Source of the DNA: Fallopia convolvulus
Lineage: Eukaryota; Streptophyta; Magnoliopsida; Caryophyllales; Polygonaceae
DNA: 64,000 bases
Direction: 5' to 3'
Assembly: GCA_964016875.1 (NCBI GenBank)
Contig: OZ024719.1
Span: forward strand, 64,675,224-64,739,223
The position numbers were made by a program, and so were the translations under genes. Shown here in pieces: positions 14,181-29,100 of this stretch. The notes under the pieces are model-generated. The model was given only the letters and a program-made list of their open reading frames with translations, was not told where the DNA came from and searched no databases. How positions within the stretch are numbered: the stretch's first letter is position 1; each line of letters starts with the position of its first letter.

Positions 14181-17100
14181 ATGGGGAAAGGAAAACCTAG
14201 GGCTGTAGAGAAGGGGGGAGGATTAGGGCATGGGTTGAATGCATCAGCAGAGGGGATGCTGAATGTGCCCTCTGCTCCTGTTTATTACCCTAACGAGGAA
14301 GAATTCAGGGATCCGTTGCAGTATATTGAAAAGATTAGGGCAGAGGCGGAGCCTTATGGAATTTGCAAGATCGTCCCGCCTAGTAGTTGGAAACCTCCGT
14401 TTGCTTTGGACCTAAATTCTTTTACATTTCCTACAAAGACTCAGGCAATTCATCGGTTACAGGCTAGGCCACCGTCCTGTGATCCCAAGACTTTTGAATT
14501 GGAGTATAACAGGTTTCTTGAGGCCCACTGTGGGCGGAAGCTGAGGAAGAAGGTTGTTTTTGAAGGAGAGGAATTGGATCTGTGTAAGTTATTTAATGCG
14601 GTGAAGCGGTTTGGTGGTTTTGATAAGGTTGTGAAAGATAAGAAATGGGGGGAGGTATTTAGATTTGTCAAGCCGGGGGTGAAGATTTCAGGGTGTGCAA
14701 AGCATGTCTTGAATCTATTGTACCTGGAGCACTTGTATGATTATGAAAAATATTATAACAAATTGAATGGTAGGAAAGATAGAAGTTGCAAGAGGGGGAC
14801 ACAAGATGGGGAAAAGAGTGATCAGGGCAATGAAGTTTCTGGATTCAGGAAGAAACGTAAGAATAATAATGGGGAGAGCATTAAGGTCTCTGTGGCAGAG
14901 AAGGACGAAGAGCGTGATCAGATATGTGAACAGTGTAAAAGTGGATTGCATGGTGAGCTCATGCTGCTGTGTGATCGTTGCAACAAAGGTTGGCATACAT
15001 ATTGCTTGTCGCCACCACTTGAGGTCATACCACCAGGTAATTGGTATTGCTTTGAATGCTTGAATTCTGACGAGGACGCCTTTGGATTTGTACCTGGCAA
15101 GCACTTCTCTTTGGAAGCTTTCAGAAAGGTTGATGATCGTACCAAGAGGAAATGGTTTGGATCAGCTTCTTGCTCCCGCATGCAACTTGAGAAGAAGTTT
15201 TGGGAAATTGTTGAGGGAGCTTTGGGTGTGGTTGAGGTCATGTATGGAAGTGATTTGGATACCTCTGTAGTTGGGAGTGGATTTCCTCGTGTAAGTGACC
15301 AAAGACCAGATTCAGTTAAATCTGAACTTTGGAATGAATATTGTGCTAGTCCATGGAATCTCAATAACTTACCAAAGCTGAAGGGGTCAATGCTTCAAGC
15401 TGTTCATCACAACATTGCGGGTGTCATGGTTCCTTGGTTATATATTGGCATGCTTTTTTCAGCATTCTGTTGGCATTTTGAAGATCACTGTTTCTATTCA
15501 ATGAATTATCATCACTGGTAAGTGATTATATTACCTCAGCTTTCCTTTCTTTGCATTAACCATTTTCATTGCCCGTGTTATATTAACTGATGATGTGCTC
15601 CACAAAAATTAGTTTAATTCCATAAAGAGCAATATGATTTATTTATTTGGTTTTGAAAAGGAGATTTTTCTTTGCATCATGAAGGATTTGGGGTTGAAGG
15701 ATATTGGCGAGTGTATGTTTTGCAGCCTTCCTGATCATGCCTTACAGTATTTGTTTTTTCATGATACTATTGTTGGGCTTACCATTTGATCAGTTATGTT
15801 TATATTTATAGGCAGTATAGGCTAGATTTGGGTTTTCTTAAAACAATTCAAGCTATTGTAGTGGTGGTCTTGATGGAAGAGCTGCCATAGTGGCACCGGG
15901 GGTGGTGGTGGATCTGTTGTTAAACTTTATAATAAGAACATCTTGTTTGCTGAGACCATTATATTAATTCTTTTGTTGCTGTTTTCATATTTGATATGAT
16001 TCATGCTTTAATCTGTAAAATGTATTATCGGTAGCCAATGTACTTGTGGCTACTACTTTTGGATAATTCTGAAGGTAATGAAGCAGCCATGATAAATTTT
16101 GAAAGTAATAAGGGTGGAATTGGAAGGTTTGGAACATTTCTTTTGCAGTAAAATTAAATGGAATCTTAAATTGGCAATCTCCAAATGCTTCATGGATAAT
16201 ATCTGTTCATTCTCAATTTGATGCTCCTTTTTCCATTACATTTCTTTTTAGTCTTTTTAATACAAAAAATATCAACCATAAAAAGTGTGCATAATTTGAG
16301 GTGTTTGGAAGCAAGTTTTTAATTAGTTATTATATATTAACCCTAAGAGTTCAAAATCCCCAGACCCCAATACCCAAATATTATAATTGCCTCTTTCAAT
16401 TCTACTATGCCTTCACTTTATACTGCCACAGAACCAAATATCCTTCGTCAGAATGATAGCTTGTTTTTACCATCTGACCTAACATCCTGTGGCAAGCCAA
16501 GAAAAAGAAATGATTATGGCTTTGCAAAGGTGCAAGTGTGCCACTATAAAGCTGCCCACTAGTAGCTAATCATTATGTCATTTGATTGGGCGACCAGAAA
16601 GGGAAGATATTTTAACAAAGAACTAGCTGAAAAAGGAACGTTAATAGCTGCTAAACTAGAAGCCCTTGTAATCTTGTATGGTTTCATCTAAATTATTTGC
16701 TCGTGATGCTTCATACAATATAAGTTATGCCTTATGCGTCTTTGTAATTTTCTTTTTTTCTGAGTTATTCTATCATTTCTTGTTTTAAATGATCCTTTCT
16801 TTTGTTGTCTATTTAGGGGGGATCCAAAATGTTGGTATAGTGTACCTGGAAGTGAAGCTTCTGCATTTGAAAAGGTTAGTATATGGTTAAGGCTTATAAT
16901 TTTGAGTTTAAATCACATAGAGATGGTTGGGATTCTTCTACCATTTCTAGGTATGGCTTCCCTTCCATTCAATTGTGGAAAAGATATGCTGTATTTTTTT
17001 TACTGTATATGTAACATGATCCTTTATAATCACTCTATTTACATTTTAAATCTAATTGGATTGTCTCGTACTTTTAAGTTGAGTATGTAAGTATCTGGTG

Positions 17101-20100
17101 TATGTCATTTCATAATGGAAAGAAAGAGAGGAAGCAGGTTCTGTTTGTACAATTTGTTTCAACGGAAATTTCTCCTTTGGTAGGTCATGAAGAACTCTCT
17201 TCCGGATCTATTTGATGCCCAGCCAGATTTGCTCTTTCAGCTCGTGACCATGTTAAACCCATCTGTCTTGCAAAAAAATGATGTTCCAGTCTACACTGTT
17301 CTGCAGGCATGTTATATTGTGGTTTTTGTTTTAAATTTCCTATTATATATTTGTGCATGTCAAACTTCAACCTTTTTTAATTGTACTATGCTTCAGTTTC
17401 ATGTTCTGTAGGCAACAACCCCTCCCCAACACCCCCACCCCCCAAAATCTACCAAACATAGGTCAATCAATCCTGTTTGCATGTGCAATTTTCGTGGTGT
17501 CTTACATGTGCATTGGTGTCTATTATTTTATGAGCATCTCTACTTTCTTCATTGATATTCTCTTTCAGTCTCAGTTTGTTAGATCTTTTTCGAAGAATAA
17601 GAAATAGTTCTTATTAAGGTTTGTGCTTCATTTTTTTTGTTTTGTTTGATTAAATTTCACTAACTGTCCTGGTTATATCATCCTACTCAGGAGCCGGGAA
17701 ACTTTGTTATCACCTTTCCCAGATCTTATCACGGTGGCTTTAATTATGGTACGCAATATCATCTATTATGATATTATTATTTGGATGGTATATGTTCTGG
17801 ATTATTGACATTCTTTTCCACTTTGCAGGATTAAATTGTGCCGAGGCCGTCAATTTTGCTCCTGCTGACTGGCTCCCTCATGGAGGCTTTGGATCTGAGC
17901 TTTATAAGCGTTATCACAAAGCTGCAGTGTTATGTCATGAAGAACTTCTGTGTGTAGTAGCCAAGGTTCTGACTCCTCATGATAGTTCCTATTAATAGAT
18001 GCTCCATACCATGCATGCAGGCCTCCTGAATGTGTAATGAATATTAGATGTTTTTTGGGAAACTTTTCTGTAAAAAAAAAAGCTACGCTTGTAGGCCTCT
18101 CTCTCCTCTTATCCCATGGTGGAAATTTCCCATAAAATATCTGATTTTTTTAGTGATTAATATATATTATCACATAATAATATCTTGAAATTGTCCCTCT
18201 CTGTATCTGGTGTGGGGACTTTTTCCATAAAACATATGAACTTGTTACTCACTATTTCCTTTTCATGTAAGTAAAATATTGAATTTTGGCATATCTGGAA
18301 CTTATATATTTTAGTTGTACACTTTACACTCGTGCTGGACAGTTTTAGTTAGAGATGTAAATAGATATGGTTTTGAGCCAGCTTAGATTCGGTGGTGGTA
18401 TTGCTTCTTGTACACTTTTACGAACATGTGAAGTTGTTGAATTAATATTCTTTCCTGGGTCATATAACAATGTTCTCAGTTTGTTTTATCATTGGTCTCT
18501 ATTCTTGTGAGCAGAATGGATATGACAGCAAAGCTTCTCGTTATTTGCATCAAGAGCTTCTTAGAGTCTACTCTAAAGAAAAAATTTCAAGGGAGCAACT
18601 TTGGAAGAAAGGAGTAATAAGAATGTCCGTTTTGTCACCTCGAAAGCACCCTGAATTTGTTGGTACTGAGGAGGTATGCTTTCAACATAGGAGAGTCCAT
18701 TTCCAACAGGTTTTAGTTGGTCACCTTGTCATTATGCTTGGTAAATAACTTTATTTTTTTTTTCCAGGACCCCGCTTGCATTATTTGCCAGCAATATCTG
18801 TACCTTTCTGCTGTTGTTTGTCGTTGTAGGCCAAAAACTTTTGTTTGTTTGGAGGTACATCTCCTTATCTGTGTGTGGAGTCTGGTATTGGGTGGATGAT
18901 TCATATATCTTTTCATAATGGTTGGGTGCTGAAGCCTTTGTCTGCTGATTTTATGTTTTATGCATCTAATTATAAATGCTCAGTTGCTGATAAAACTGAA
19001 TTATCCCCTGTACTCTGTAGCATTGGGAGCAGCTATGCGAATGCAATCCTAGGAAACGCCGCCTTCGCTATCGTCATTCTCTGGCTGAAATGAATGAGAT
19101 GTTGCTCATGACAGAGAAGAGTATTTCTGAAGAGATGTGGCAGAGTAAAAGTTTACGGAGGCAAAATTCCTTATCTGCTGACTTGAGTACTTTGAAGAAG
19201 AAGGTTTGTGTTAAAAAAAATCTGTTGTTGCCTGATTGTGTTCTAGCATGTCTTTTTTGTAGATATACTAATCATAGCTATTAACTTATTGGTTGACTAA
19301 ATGTGGCTGGACTTGTCTTTTTATCAAATAATTCATGATTTCATGTAAAGTAATAATGATAGAACCACTCAAGGAGAATCTCACTTGAGGCAAAACCACT
19401 AAGCACAAGAATCTCGCACTTGGGCAAATTGGCTGAATAATACTTATATATTGATAACTTTTCTGGATGATTACAACTGACCCAAACTTAGGCTTAAATA
19501 GGAGATGACTAACTTGCTAATTGATAATTAAGTCCCAAAATCAGGGGCTGATTTTAAGGAAATCAGGGACTGATATTCTGAATATCAGGAAGCTGATTTA
19601 TATTATTCACTAGCTAAATTTTAGGACTCTAATTTAGCTAACTATTAAGACTCTATTGGATAAGGACTAAATTAATGACTTGGACTGAAATAACATGGAC
19701 TAAAAAGAAAGCTATTACGCAACAAAACCCTTCTCCGCAAACTCTTTCAATAAAGGAATTAAATAACATTAGCCAGAATCTTATCAAATAAAGCCTGATC
19801 GAGTTGTCAAGTGTGAATTTCAAGGAATATTCCAGGCCATTCCTAGTCAATGTATTTATAGATATAGGAACTCTAACAGTGCCTCTTGTAAGTTTGCTAG
19901 TTGCCTGAACATGTGTTCCAATTAAATTCACTTTTGTCTTAGTACTGTTGAGAAAAATGTTGATGTATCTGCTGTTTCTCTTTCTTAATTCTTTTTTATG
20001 TTAAATTATAGACTTTGATAGTTGGTAGATGACTTTTCCACACCTTTGCAGCCTATACTTCATTCTGATGACTTGCATTACTTGATAGTATGGTTATAAG

Positions 20101-23100
20101 CCATCTGAAATTTGTTGCAGGTTAAAGGTAAACAGATCTCGCTTTCTCAACTTGCTGAAGAGTGGCTCCTGAGGACAAGTAATATTTTCAAGCTCCCGTT
20201 CTCTGTTGATGCTTATGCTAAAGCACTGAAGAAAGCTGAACAATTTCTTTGGGCTGGACCAGAAATGGATTCAGTAAGCTTCATTTTCTCACTTTCTTAA
20301 AAGTAATTATTAGAGTGCCAATCATGCCAAATTGAATTTAAAAGAGCAGGGTTATCATTTTGTAACCTAAGAGCTATGGCTGTTTTCCTACAGTGTTAAT
20401 GTCTAAAGTATTTTGTCCAAGGGGGGTAAAATTAGTAGCTATAGAAGCTATGCTATCTGGACATTAAAAGTGCAGAGCTGTTAGAAGGTTCCTAGAGCAT
20501 GCCGGTTTTTTTTAAATATTGTATATAATAAATATACTCAAGTTAATAACTACAATAACAATGAGTAAAATGAAATTTCTCATTTGAATGTGAGAAGTGA
20601 AGCAGCTCAGAGCAGAAAACGATAGTTGAGCTTAATGTAGCTATCAGAATGATTTAGGTATTTATTTCGAGTAAAGATTGGTTTTCCCCCTTTTGCAGGC
20701 CAATTCTTTCTTTTTAGGTATTGTTTTCTTTGTGTTTCATCAAAAAAATTATTTATACCGAGTCTTTAGATATGTTAAACCAAAAGAACGTAACCAGATT
20801 TTTTTTTCCATCTATACAAGATTTTTTTTTCTTCTTCTGAATGTTTAAATTTAAACTACTTGAGAGCAGGTTCGGGATACAGTCAAGCATTTGATTGAAG
20901 CCAAAGATTGGGCTGAAAGTGTACGGAACTCTCTTTCATGTATTGAGAAGTGGATCAATCATGATCCTGCTGTGGAAAAGGTGCACTGGGATCACATTTC
21001 CAAGCTGCTGGAATTTGATCCTTTGCCATGTGCGGAGCCTGGATATTCCAAGCTGAAGGTTTGTGAAGTTTTAGTTTATATCTGTCACGTCTCCATCTTT
21101 CTGTTAGTTTTTTGTTTTATATGACGAAAAGGTCAGTGACTTTGGTGGTGTTACCATCTTCAAGCTCTTACTGTTGGATAACAATTCTACCTATATAATG
21201 TCAACTTCAGGATTATGGAGAAGGCGCAAAGATTTTGGATCAGGATATTTGTAAAGTTATTTCAAAGCGGCCGTTAAGTGTAAGTGTGAACTATCTATTT
21301 TCGAAGATTTTTTCCAATCTTGTGGAAAGATGTTTGTCTTCATGTCCCCATCTTTTTACGTACTAATAGATCTACAATATGGCGATGTTTAATTATTTAT
21401 TATCTACTTGGTTGTATTCTAGATCAATAACTTGGAAAATGAATACAAACGTGCACTTGAATTTCCAGTCCATGTCAAAGCAAGTGAAGAGTTGTCTCAA
21501 AAGATTTCTGAAATGAAGGTATGTTTCTTATGATGTTTGCATATTGTCATCTATATTTTACTATTTTTTTAAAATACCTTTTTTGAAAGTGATTAGGTAA
21601 TGGAACTTTTGATTTCCAATCGGAGCAATATACCCAATGGAGGACTTTTATAATCTTCAATGGGTTGGCTAACTTTCATAATATATGCAGTCATTATGTT
21701 TATTTTAGCAATTCAAATTTCTAATAACTTGCCCAGTATGAATATACTATCATTTGTTATGCCAATCCTATTAGCAGTTCAATACTGAAATAACAAATCC
21801 TGAAAGATGTACTTCTAAATAGGTCTGTTGATTAAAAATTGATTGTCGTGTTCAGCTCTGCTAGTTTAATGCATGCTTCTACCTTTGCTTCCTGTGCTGC
21901 TCTTCATTATTCTGAAGTAAAGTTGGGCAATACTTTTGCCTTTTTTTCCATATTGAAGACATTACAATACTTTTTGGATATTGTTCAGGCTTGGCTCAAT
22001 AATGTTAGGAACTGTGTGCAAGAGAAATGTCCTGCTAAAATTGATGTTAATGTTGTTCAGCAGCTGAAAGCAGAGGTAAATGTAATGGTTACAACTTTTT
22101 TTATTATCATTTGTCAAAATTTGTCTCTATTGTTTCTCACAAAATTGTACGGAACAGATGACAGAGCTTCAGATTGAGCTTCCAGAATCTAAAATGCTTA
22201 TGGACTTGGTGGGATGTATTGAACTTTGTCAGACCCGATGCTCTGAGATGCTGAAAAGCTCCCTCTCTCTGAAGGTTATTTTTCCAATGTTCTTCCTAAT
22301 TGTAATTGTCAGCAAAAACGTGTGCAATTATTCTAAAGCAATTTTAGTTATGATCCTTGTACAAAATTAATTTGCTTCTGTAGCTGATGCCTTTGCGATG
22401 CTGTGATAAATTGCAGCAAGAGTTGTGTGGAACTCATATCTCTATATTTCATCTCGACCTAGATTCTATGAGAATTTTTTTGAACGCGATGCAGGAACTC
22501 AAGGTGCTTATTGAAGAATTCGAAGGCCTCTCAGTTAATATTCCAGAGCTGAAACTTTTGAGAGAATATTATAGTGATGCCATTTCATGGAATTCACGTT
22601 TTGATAATGTAATGTCAAATATTGAGGGAAGGGAGGATCTACAAACTGTTGTGAATGAGTTAAGAAATCTCCAGAAACATGGCTCACTATTGAAAGTTCA
22701 AGGTTGGTATTTCAGTGAATGTTGTCAACTATTAACTTTCTTTGGTATAGTTGTTGCAGCTAAGATAGATATGGTGCTGACATGTTTTTGTTTTTGTCCC
22801 CCCCCCTCCCCGAACAGTTGATGGGCTATCCCTGGTTGATTCTGAGCTGAGAAAGGCATGTTGCAGGGAAAAGGCTTTACAGGTAATAAGCACTCTCTCC
22901 CATAAGTCTGAAATATTACATTACTGGTTTCAAGGTACTTGTGTCCTGTAGCTATCTTCTGTAATATTGTAACTTTCCTGTAAAAAGCTAGTATTTTTTT
23001 TAAATGTCGTGGATATCTTGTTGCGAGTTTTAACTGTCTAGATAAAATGTTATTTCAGGTGTGCACCATAAAAAAGCCGCTGGATGTCATCCAGGAAGTA

Positions 23101-26100
23101 CTATCAGAGGCTGCTTTGTATGCTTCTTGACCTTCATGCCGCCTTCAATTGTTTATAGCTTACTGCATGTCTATAATTGTTGACTAATTTTGACACATTT
23201 TATATTTTTCTGTCAGACTGCAGATTGATAAAGATGAATTGTTTGTTGTGCTGGCCAAAGCACTCTTGTCTGCTTCATCCTGGGAAGAACGAGCTCAACA
23301 GATTATTTCGGTTAAGGCTCCAATATCTGATTTTGATGATGCTATAAGGTTAATCCTGCCCAATATTTATTTTGACCACTACTAATTTCAGGTTACCATG
23401 AGTTTTTTTTTTTTGGAACGGAGGTTATCATGAGTTGGGACAGCATATTTATGTAAAATTTATAGAAATGCTAAAATATGTAGAAGGGATGGCTAAAAAT
23501 CACATCCGTCAATATCGCATAAACCCTTGTTAAAAGAATCGTACTTGAAAGATATTTTAAGAACAGAATTTATGTAATAACAAGGTTTCTGGTTCCATTA
23601 TGACTGATTTTATTATCTTCTTGTAAACTGCAATGCTTGGAGCATTTCAGATCTTCAAAGGATATCTGTGCAATTCTACCATCCCTTCCTGACATTGAGG
23701 AATCTTTATCAGCTGCAATGCTATGGCTGGAAACTTCTAGACCATATTTACAAGCTTCAGATCATGTTATCTCTGGTTCAAGTTTGCTGAATCTTGATGA
23801 TTTGAAGGTTGTAGCTCTTTCTTACAGATGATGTGTGTTTGCAAAAATGAAAATTGAATTTTGACAGTGTACTTTTGTCTTACAGGAGCAAGTATCTTTG
23901 TCAAAACATCTTAAAGTATCATTAGTAGAACAGACCATGATTGAAACCCTTCTCAAGAAGTGTGATGAGTGGAAATGTGGTGCTTGCTCTCTTCTAAAGG
24001 ATGCAGAGGATGTCTTTAATGTTGCAACTATTGGAAATGAAATAAGCCAAGATTTAATCTTAAAAATTGATCAACTAATAACTTCTACAGAAAGTCTTAA
24101 AGTGGCTGGATTTTCCTTGGGTTTTAACTTTCCTGAGATGCCCAAGCTTGAAGATGCCTTGTTAACCTTGCAATGGTGCTCGAATGTTATTTCATCTTCC
24201 CCTCTTGCTGCCCAGTACGAGGTATTTGCTTCTTGTCCATCCCACTTGCTTGAATATTGTACCTTCTGTTTTAGATGGAATATATATTTTCATTTTCTCT
24301 CATTCAAGTTGTTTTATGTTTACATGGGCACCTCAATCCTTTGAACCACCATCTATGTTATTTGTTTTGTTTATTTTATTGCCTCAGTATGTGAAACTTT
24401 TTTCTGGTCCAATGTACCACAATGAAATGCATATACTGTTTGTCTATTGTTCAGCTATGAATTATATGTATGTATTATATATTGCAGGAGGTTAATAGTT
24501 TGTCTGAAGTTGCAAAAGACCTTCCTGCTATGTATAGACATAGTTCCTTGTTGGTCTTACTGATTGATGCAGTCTCTTGGCTTAAGAAGGCTCTGGAGGT
24601 CCTCAATATATCTAGTGGATTTAGGAAATTTCAGCTAACTGATGCCGAAGAGCTTATTTTGGCATCTCAGGTAGTAGATATTTTTCTTTAAATATCTCCT
24701 TGTTTTCAGTTGCAAAAGTTAGGAGGGCGTTAGACTCAGATGGATGGTACTATGATAACACCATTATGACTTATTCCTCTGTATTGCAGAAAAATGTATT
24801 ATCCTTCCCAGCAGTGGTCAGAGATCTTGAGAGTGCTGTTGAGAAGCACAAGTGAGCTCCTGGATTATTTAATATATTTTCCAATTCATGTTATCAGAAC
24901 ATACGTTGTTCGGATGAGTTCTTGTTTAGAGCTATTCCATATTCCACATATAACCTTTCCGTTTGACAGTATCTGAATAGTGATTCTTTTCAAAACCCAA
25001 ATGCATGGAATCTATTTAATCCGAAAATAGGATAAGTTTTACCCGGTTCATCTTTTTTTCACAATTTTTTATTTATTTGTGTGCTTTTTCATTCACAATC
25101 TATCTTATTTTTCAACTATCTCTCTGTATCTAGTGACATCATTTGCCCTGTAGAGTGATGACCTGAGATATTTAGAGTGTTTTCTACTACTGATGAACAT
25201 TTCTGGCTAGGTTATTATTACTTTTCTTAGATGGTGAACAATAAATCTTGAAATTGCTCTACCTTAAGAATTTGTGTTATGGGATATAACCTAAACTGCC
25301 TGCAGTGCGCCGGTGTCCTTTCCTTTGTGCAACTCTTCTCTGTTTTTTTTCTGCGTTTTTCATCATCAGTCTGATTTGGATTCTGAGATTATTTATATAT
25401 AAACATAGGGGTTGGAAAGAGAAAGTACAGGTTTTCTTCAGCATTGAGTCTAGCCAACAACAATCTTGGTCTTTATTATTTCAGCTGAAGGTAAGACTAT
25501 TGCTTGTTTGCTAACTAAAGAAGAGGGGGTAATTTCTTGTAGTTGTATCACTGCAGTAGCACATTTCATTTTACAAAAACTGTTTCACAACTACTTGCAG
25601 GAACTTGGAAAGACTGATGCGTTCAATTGTGGAGAGCTAAACTTGATTGTTTCTCAAGTTGAGGCTGTGTTGAATTGGAAGCTACGTGTTGAGGAGATTG
25701 TTAGGTCTTCACTGGGAGATGAAACATCTATTTTGAACTCTCTGTCAAAGGTAGGGTTTTGTTTTAGGATTTAATGGTCTCTTGACCAAATTTCTTTCAC
25801 AATGTTAATTTTGTTTATCTTATAGGCTCTCATTGTGTTTGGGTGCAGATCAAAAACTCATTACATAGATCACTGTACATATATGAAAAGTTAAAAGGAT
25901 CAAAAGTAACATATTTCTGCACTGGATGTTCTGGAAGTTCCGAAGATCAAGAATACATTACATGTTATACATGTAAAGACTGGTAATGTATTTGATTTCA
26001 TGTTAACAGAAACACAATTTTCATTTTCCATGCTGCCGAATGTGTACAGTATAACACATTTAGCTAGCTAGAAGCAATGTTGTGAAAATATACCTTATTT

Positions 26101-29100
26101 ATTGCTTTTGCATGGATTATCTCTCTGATGCCAAAAGGTGCAAGTTTTTCCTAATATTTGAATCTGTGAATAACTTGTTACCATAAACAGCTACCACATG
26201 AAGTGTTTGGTATCGAGGAACACCGATGATGCTGAAAAGGACTACATGTGTTCTTATTGCCTACTAGTTGAAAATGGCTCAATTTGTCGAAGTGGAGACA
26301 GTCTGCTTGTAAGCTATAGTTTTAATTTTGATTGAATCCCAACATACAACGGTTCAGCTTCTGATTTTTTTCTCTCTTTTTTCCTTAACAATGCAGAGGT
26401 ATAAAGAAAAGTCTCCTGAGTTGGAGGTGCTGAATAAGCTGTTACTAGATGCCAAGGGGTTTCATATAAGGTAAGCCTGTGCTATCAAGCTGTTCTCTCT
26501 TATAAACTAGTCCAAGTCATAAACTGCTAAATGTATGTGGTATTGTTTTCTATACTTGTTCTTCAAAAAGTTGAAGGAACTAACTAGAGGTATGGACACA
26601 TCTGATGTGTACTGAATGGTGTGAATGAATAGTGACTAGTGAGGCTGGATCAGGAAAGAGGGATAGTCAGAATTCATTAGTTAACACTTGACTGTTTTTA
26701 ACAGGATTGAAGAGAGAGAGATATTACAAGATATTGTGGACCAAGCTCTTAAGTGCAGAACATGCTTAACAGAAATTGTGGATGTGACGTTAACTTGCAT
26801 CGATGGAGATGTTTCTTTCATCTTTGAAAAATTGACAATTGCTTTGAAGGTAAACTATTGTCCTTCTGCAGAATTTGTTTTATGAGGGTAATTTGACTCC
26901 ATCTGAACTGCCATGTGCTTCTTAGATACGAGATTATTGTTACGCTTTCTGTATCTCTGTTTTGACTTTTCTAAAAGTTTCAGAGGCCACCTTGTCTGCA
27001 AAATATCTTTTATATTAATATATTTACTCGATCTGAATATAGGGCATTGGTTTGCGATTTGTTTCTATTAGCTCACTACTTGCAAGTGGTGTCTGATTCC
27101 TGTAGTGTTTGGGAACAACCTTCATTAATCTATCCTGTTTATACTTATACAGGCTTTAGATGTGATGGGTGTGTATGATCCACTTGCCAGTCAGAAGTTT
27201 GACAAAGCTCTAGCTAGAAATTCTTGGAGAGTTAGAGCCATTAAATTACTGGAAGACTCACAAAAGTCACTTATTCAACAAATTCAGCGACATTTGAAAG
27301 AGGTTTGTGCATGTAGCTATTTTCTTGTTTGTTCTTGATTTAGTAATGCTGTTCAAGTGCATAAATTTGTAATGATATCCTTTTCATGCAGTTCAGTGTG
27401 AATGGAGATTATTACTGTGCAATGCTTAAGCTTTGGGTATAAAGCAAACCACCTTTAGAGGTCTTTCAACTCTTAAGTAATTGAAGATCAAATAGGCTTG
27501 CAGTAGTACATATGACAACAAATTTACTGAAATCAAACCATTTATGGCCATTACAAGCTTACAAAGAAATAAGTGCTCGTTTTGGTTAACAGATAAAATC
27601 CCATGAATTAGAAAATCCCAGGAACTAGGACTAAATACATGCATTTGGTTAAAAAATATTGACAGAAAATCTCAGGAATTTAACTTCCTGGGAATTTCAC
27701 CTTCCTGCATTTTGTAGGACTTTGCCAAACACAATTTTCTCAAAATCCTCGGAATTTCAAATTATAGGAATTTAATTCCTAGGAAATTAGCAATTCCTAC
27801 ATTTAACCAAACAAGCCCTAAAAAACTCTAAACTGAGAAAATGAGTACGCCTAGCAGTTAGCACCTGAAGTTTGAAATTGATTGTACAGATGACAAGTAA
27901 TAGTCTTCCTAGGGGGATTTGTCAAATACTTGAGTGAAATGTGATAATTTGTGCAACCTGGGGGAGCATCTGAAAAATTTCTTGAATTTGACATATATCT
28001 TTCCAAAATAATCACTGATATGGTAAAAATAATCTTTCACAGGCCTCAACTATTAATGTACCGACAGAAGATTACTTCAAGCAGAAACTTGTAGAGATGA
28101 AGCAAGCTGGAACTCGGTGGACAGAAGCAGCAAAGAAGGTGGCGGCAGATAATGGGGAACTCCAACTGGATAGAGTATTTGACCTCATATTAGAGGGTGA
28201 GCGTTTACCCATCCACTTTGAGAAGGAGCTTAAGGTAATAATATACCAAAATCTTAAGTTAGTCATTGTTCTTTAATGTTGTTTAGAGCACTTCTCTTTA
28301 AGGCTTCTTTTTTCCTTATTTCAGCTTTTGCGAGATAGAAGTGTCCTGTATTGCATATGTCGAAAGCCATACAACAACCAAAGGGCAATGATTGCGTGTG
28401 ATCACTGTGATGAGTGGTATCATTTTGATTGTGTCAATCTGGTGTCTCCGCCAAAGCTCTATATTTGTCCGGCTTGCACTCCTCTTCAGTTGGGAGACAA
28501 AGCTCTTTTTGCTTATCCAGTAAAAGAGGAGAGGTAATTTTTTATTTTTAATGATGATTTGCCTTGAAATTTTCACTAATAGGAATACTGTATATGATCT
28601 AAATAATAAGCTGATCTGTCTGAACAAGGTCGAGGGAAGGGTAGGTACATCCTGGCCTCCCAGACCCTGCCCGAGGCAGGTCCACATTGGGTTGGTGTGT
28701 GTATATATATATTATATAAAATCAAGCTCTAGTGAGCCTTCTTAGAGTAAATCATGTGGTTATATTTAAACCGTCTGATTTGAAATAATAAATGGTCAGG
28801 ATTAAATTTAAAATGGGTGCAAAGGCAAAGGCCTAAGAAGAGCCCTTTCTGTCATGTTGATCTCTTCCTTTAATCCTTTGTTTTTTTTGAACAGATTCTC
28901 TGGTGCTAAGAGTGGTGAGCCTCAAACACCTTCACCTAAACAAGCAGCATCAAGGCAAAGGCATAAGAAGAGCCATTTCTCCAGAAAGCCAAAGGAAGTG
29001 GAAATTAAGGAAGATAGCGATCGAAGGCACACTACTCGCATTGATCACTTAACGTGGACAAGCCGTAAGGCTACTAAAAGGGCAGGAAGGAAACGGACGG

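Noticed and set aside
22384..22494. Upstream extension of JMJ17 exon 15 (frame from 22387)
   Set aside because: The acceptor GCAG at 22491-22494 keeps phase and matches the family. The upstream part has no similarity to KDM5 proteins.
27391..27442. Possible extra JMJ17 exon after TTTTCATGCAG
   Set aside because: It runs into a stop without a donor, and joining 27302 to 28043 restores the expected family sequence.
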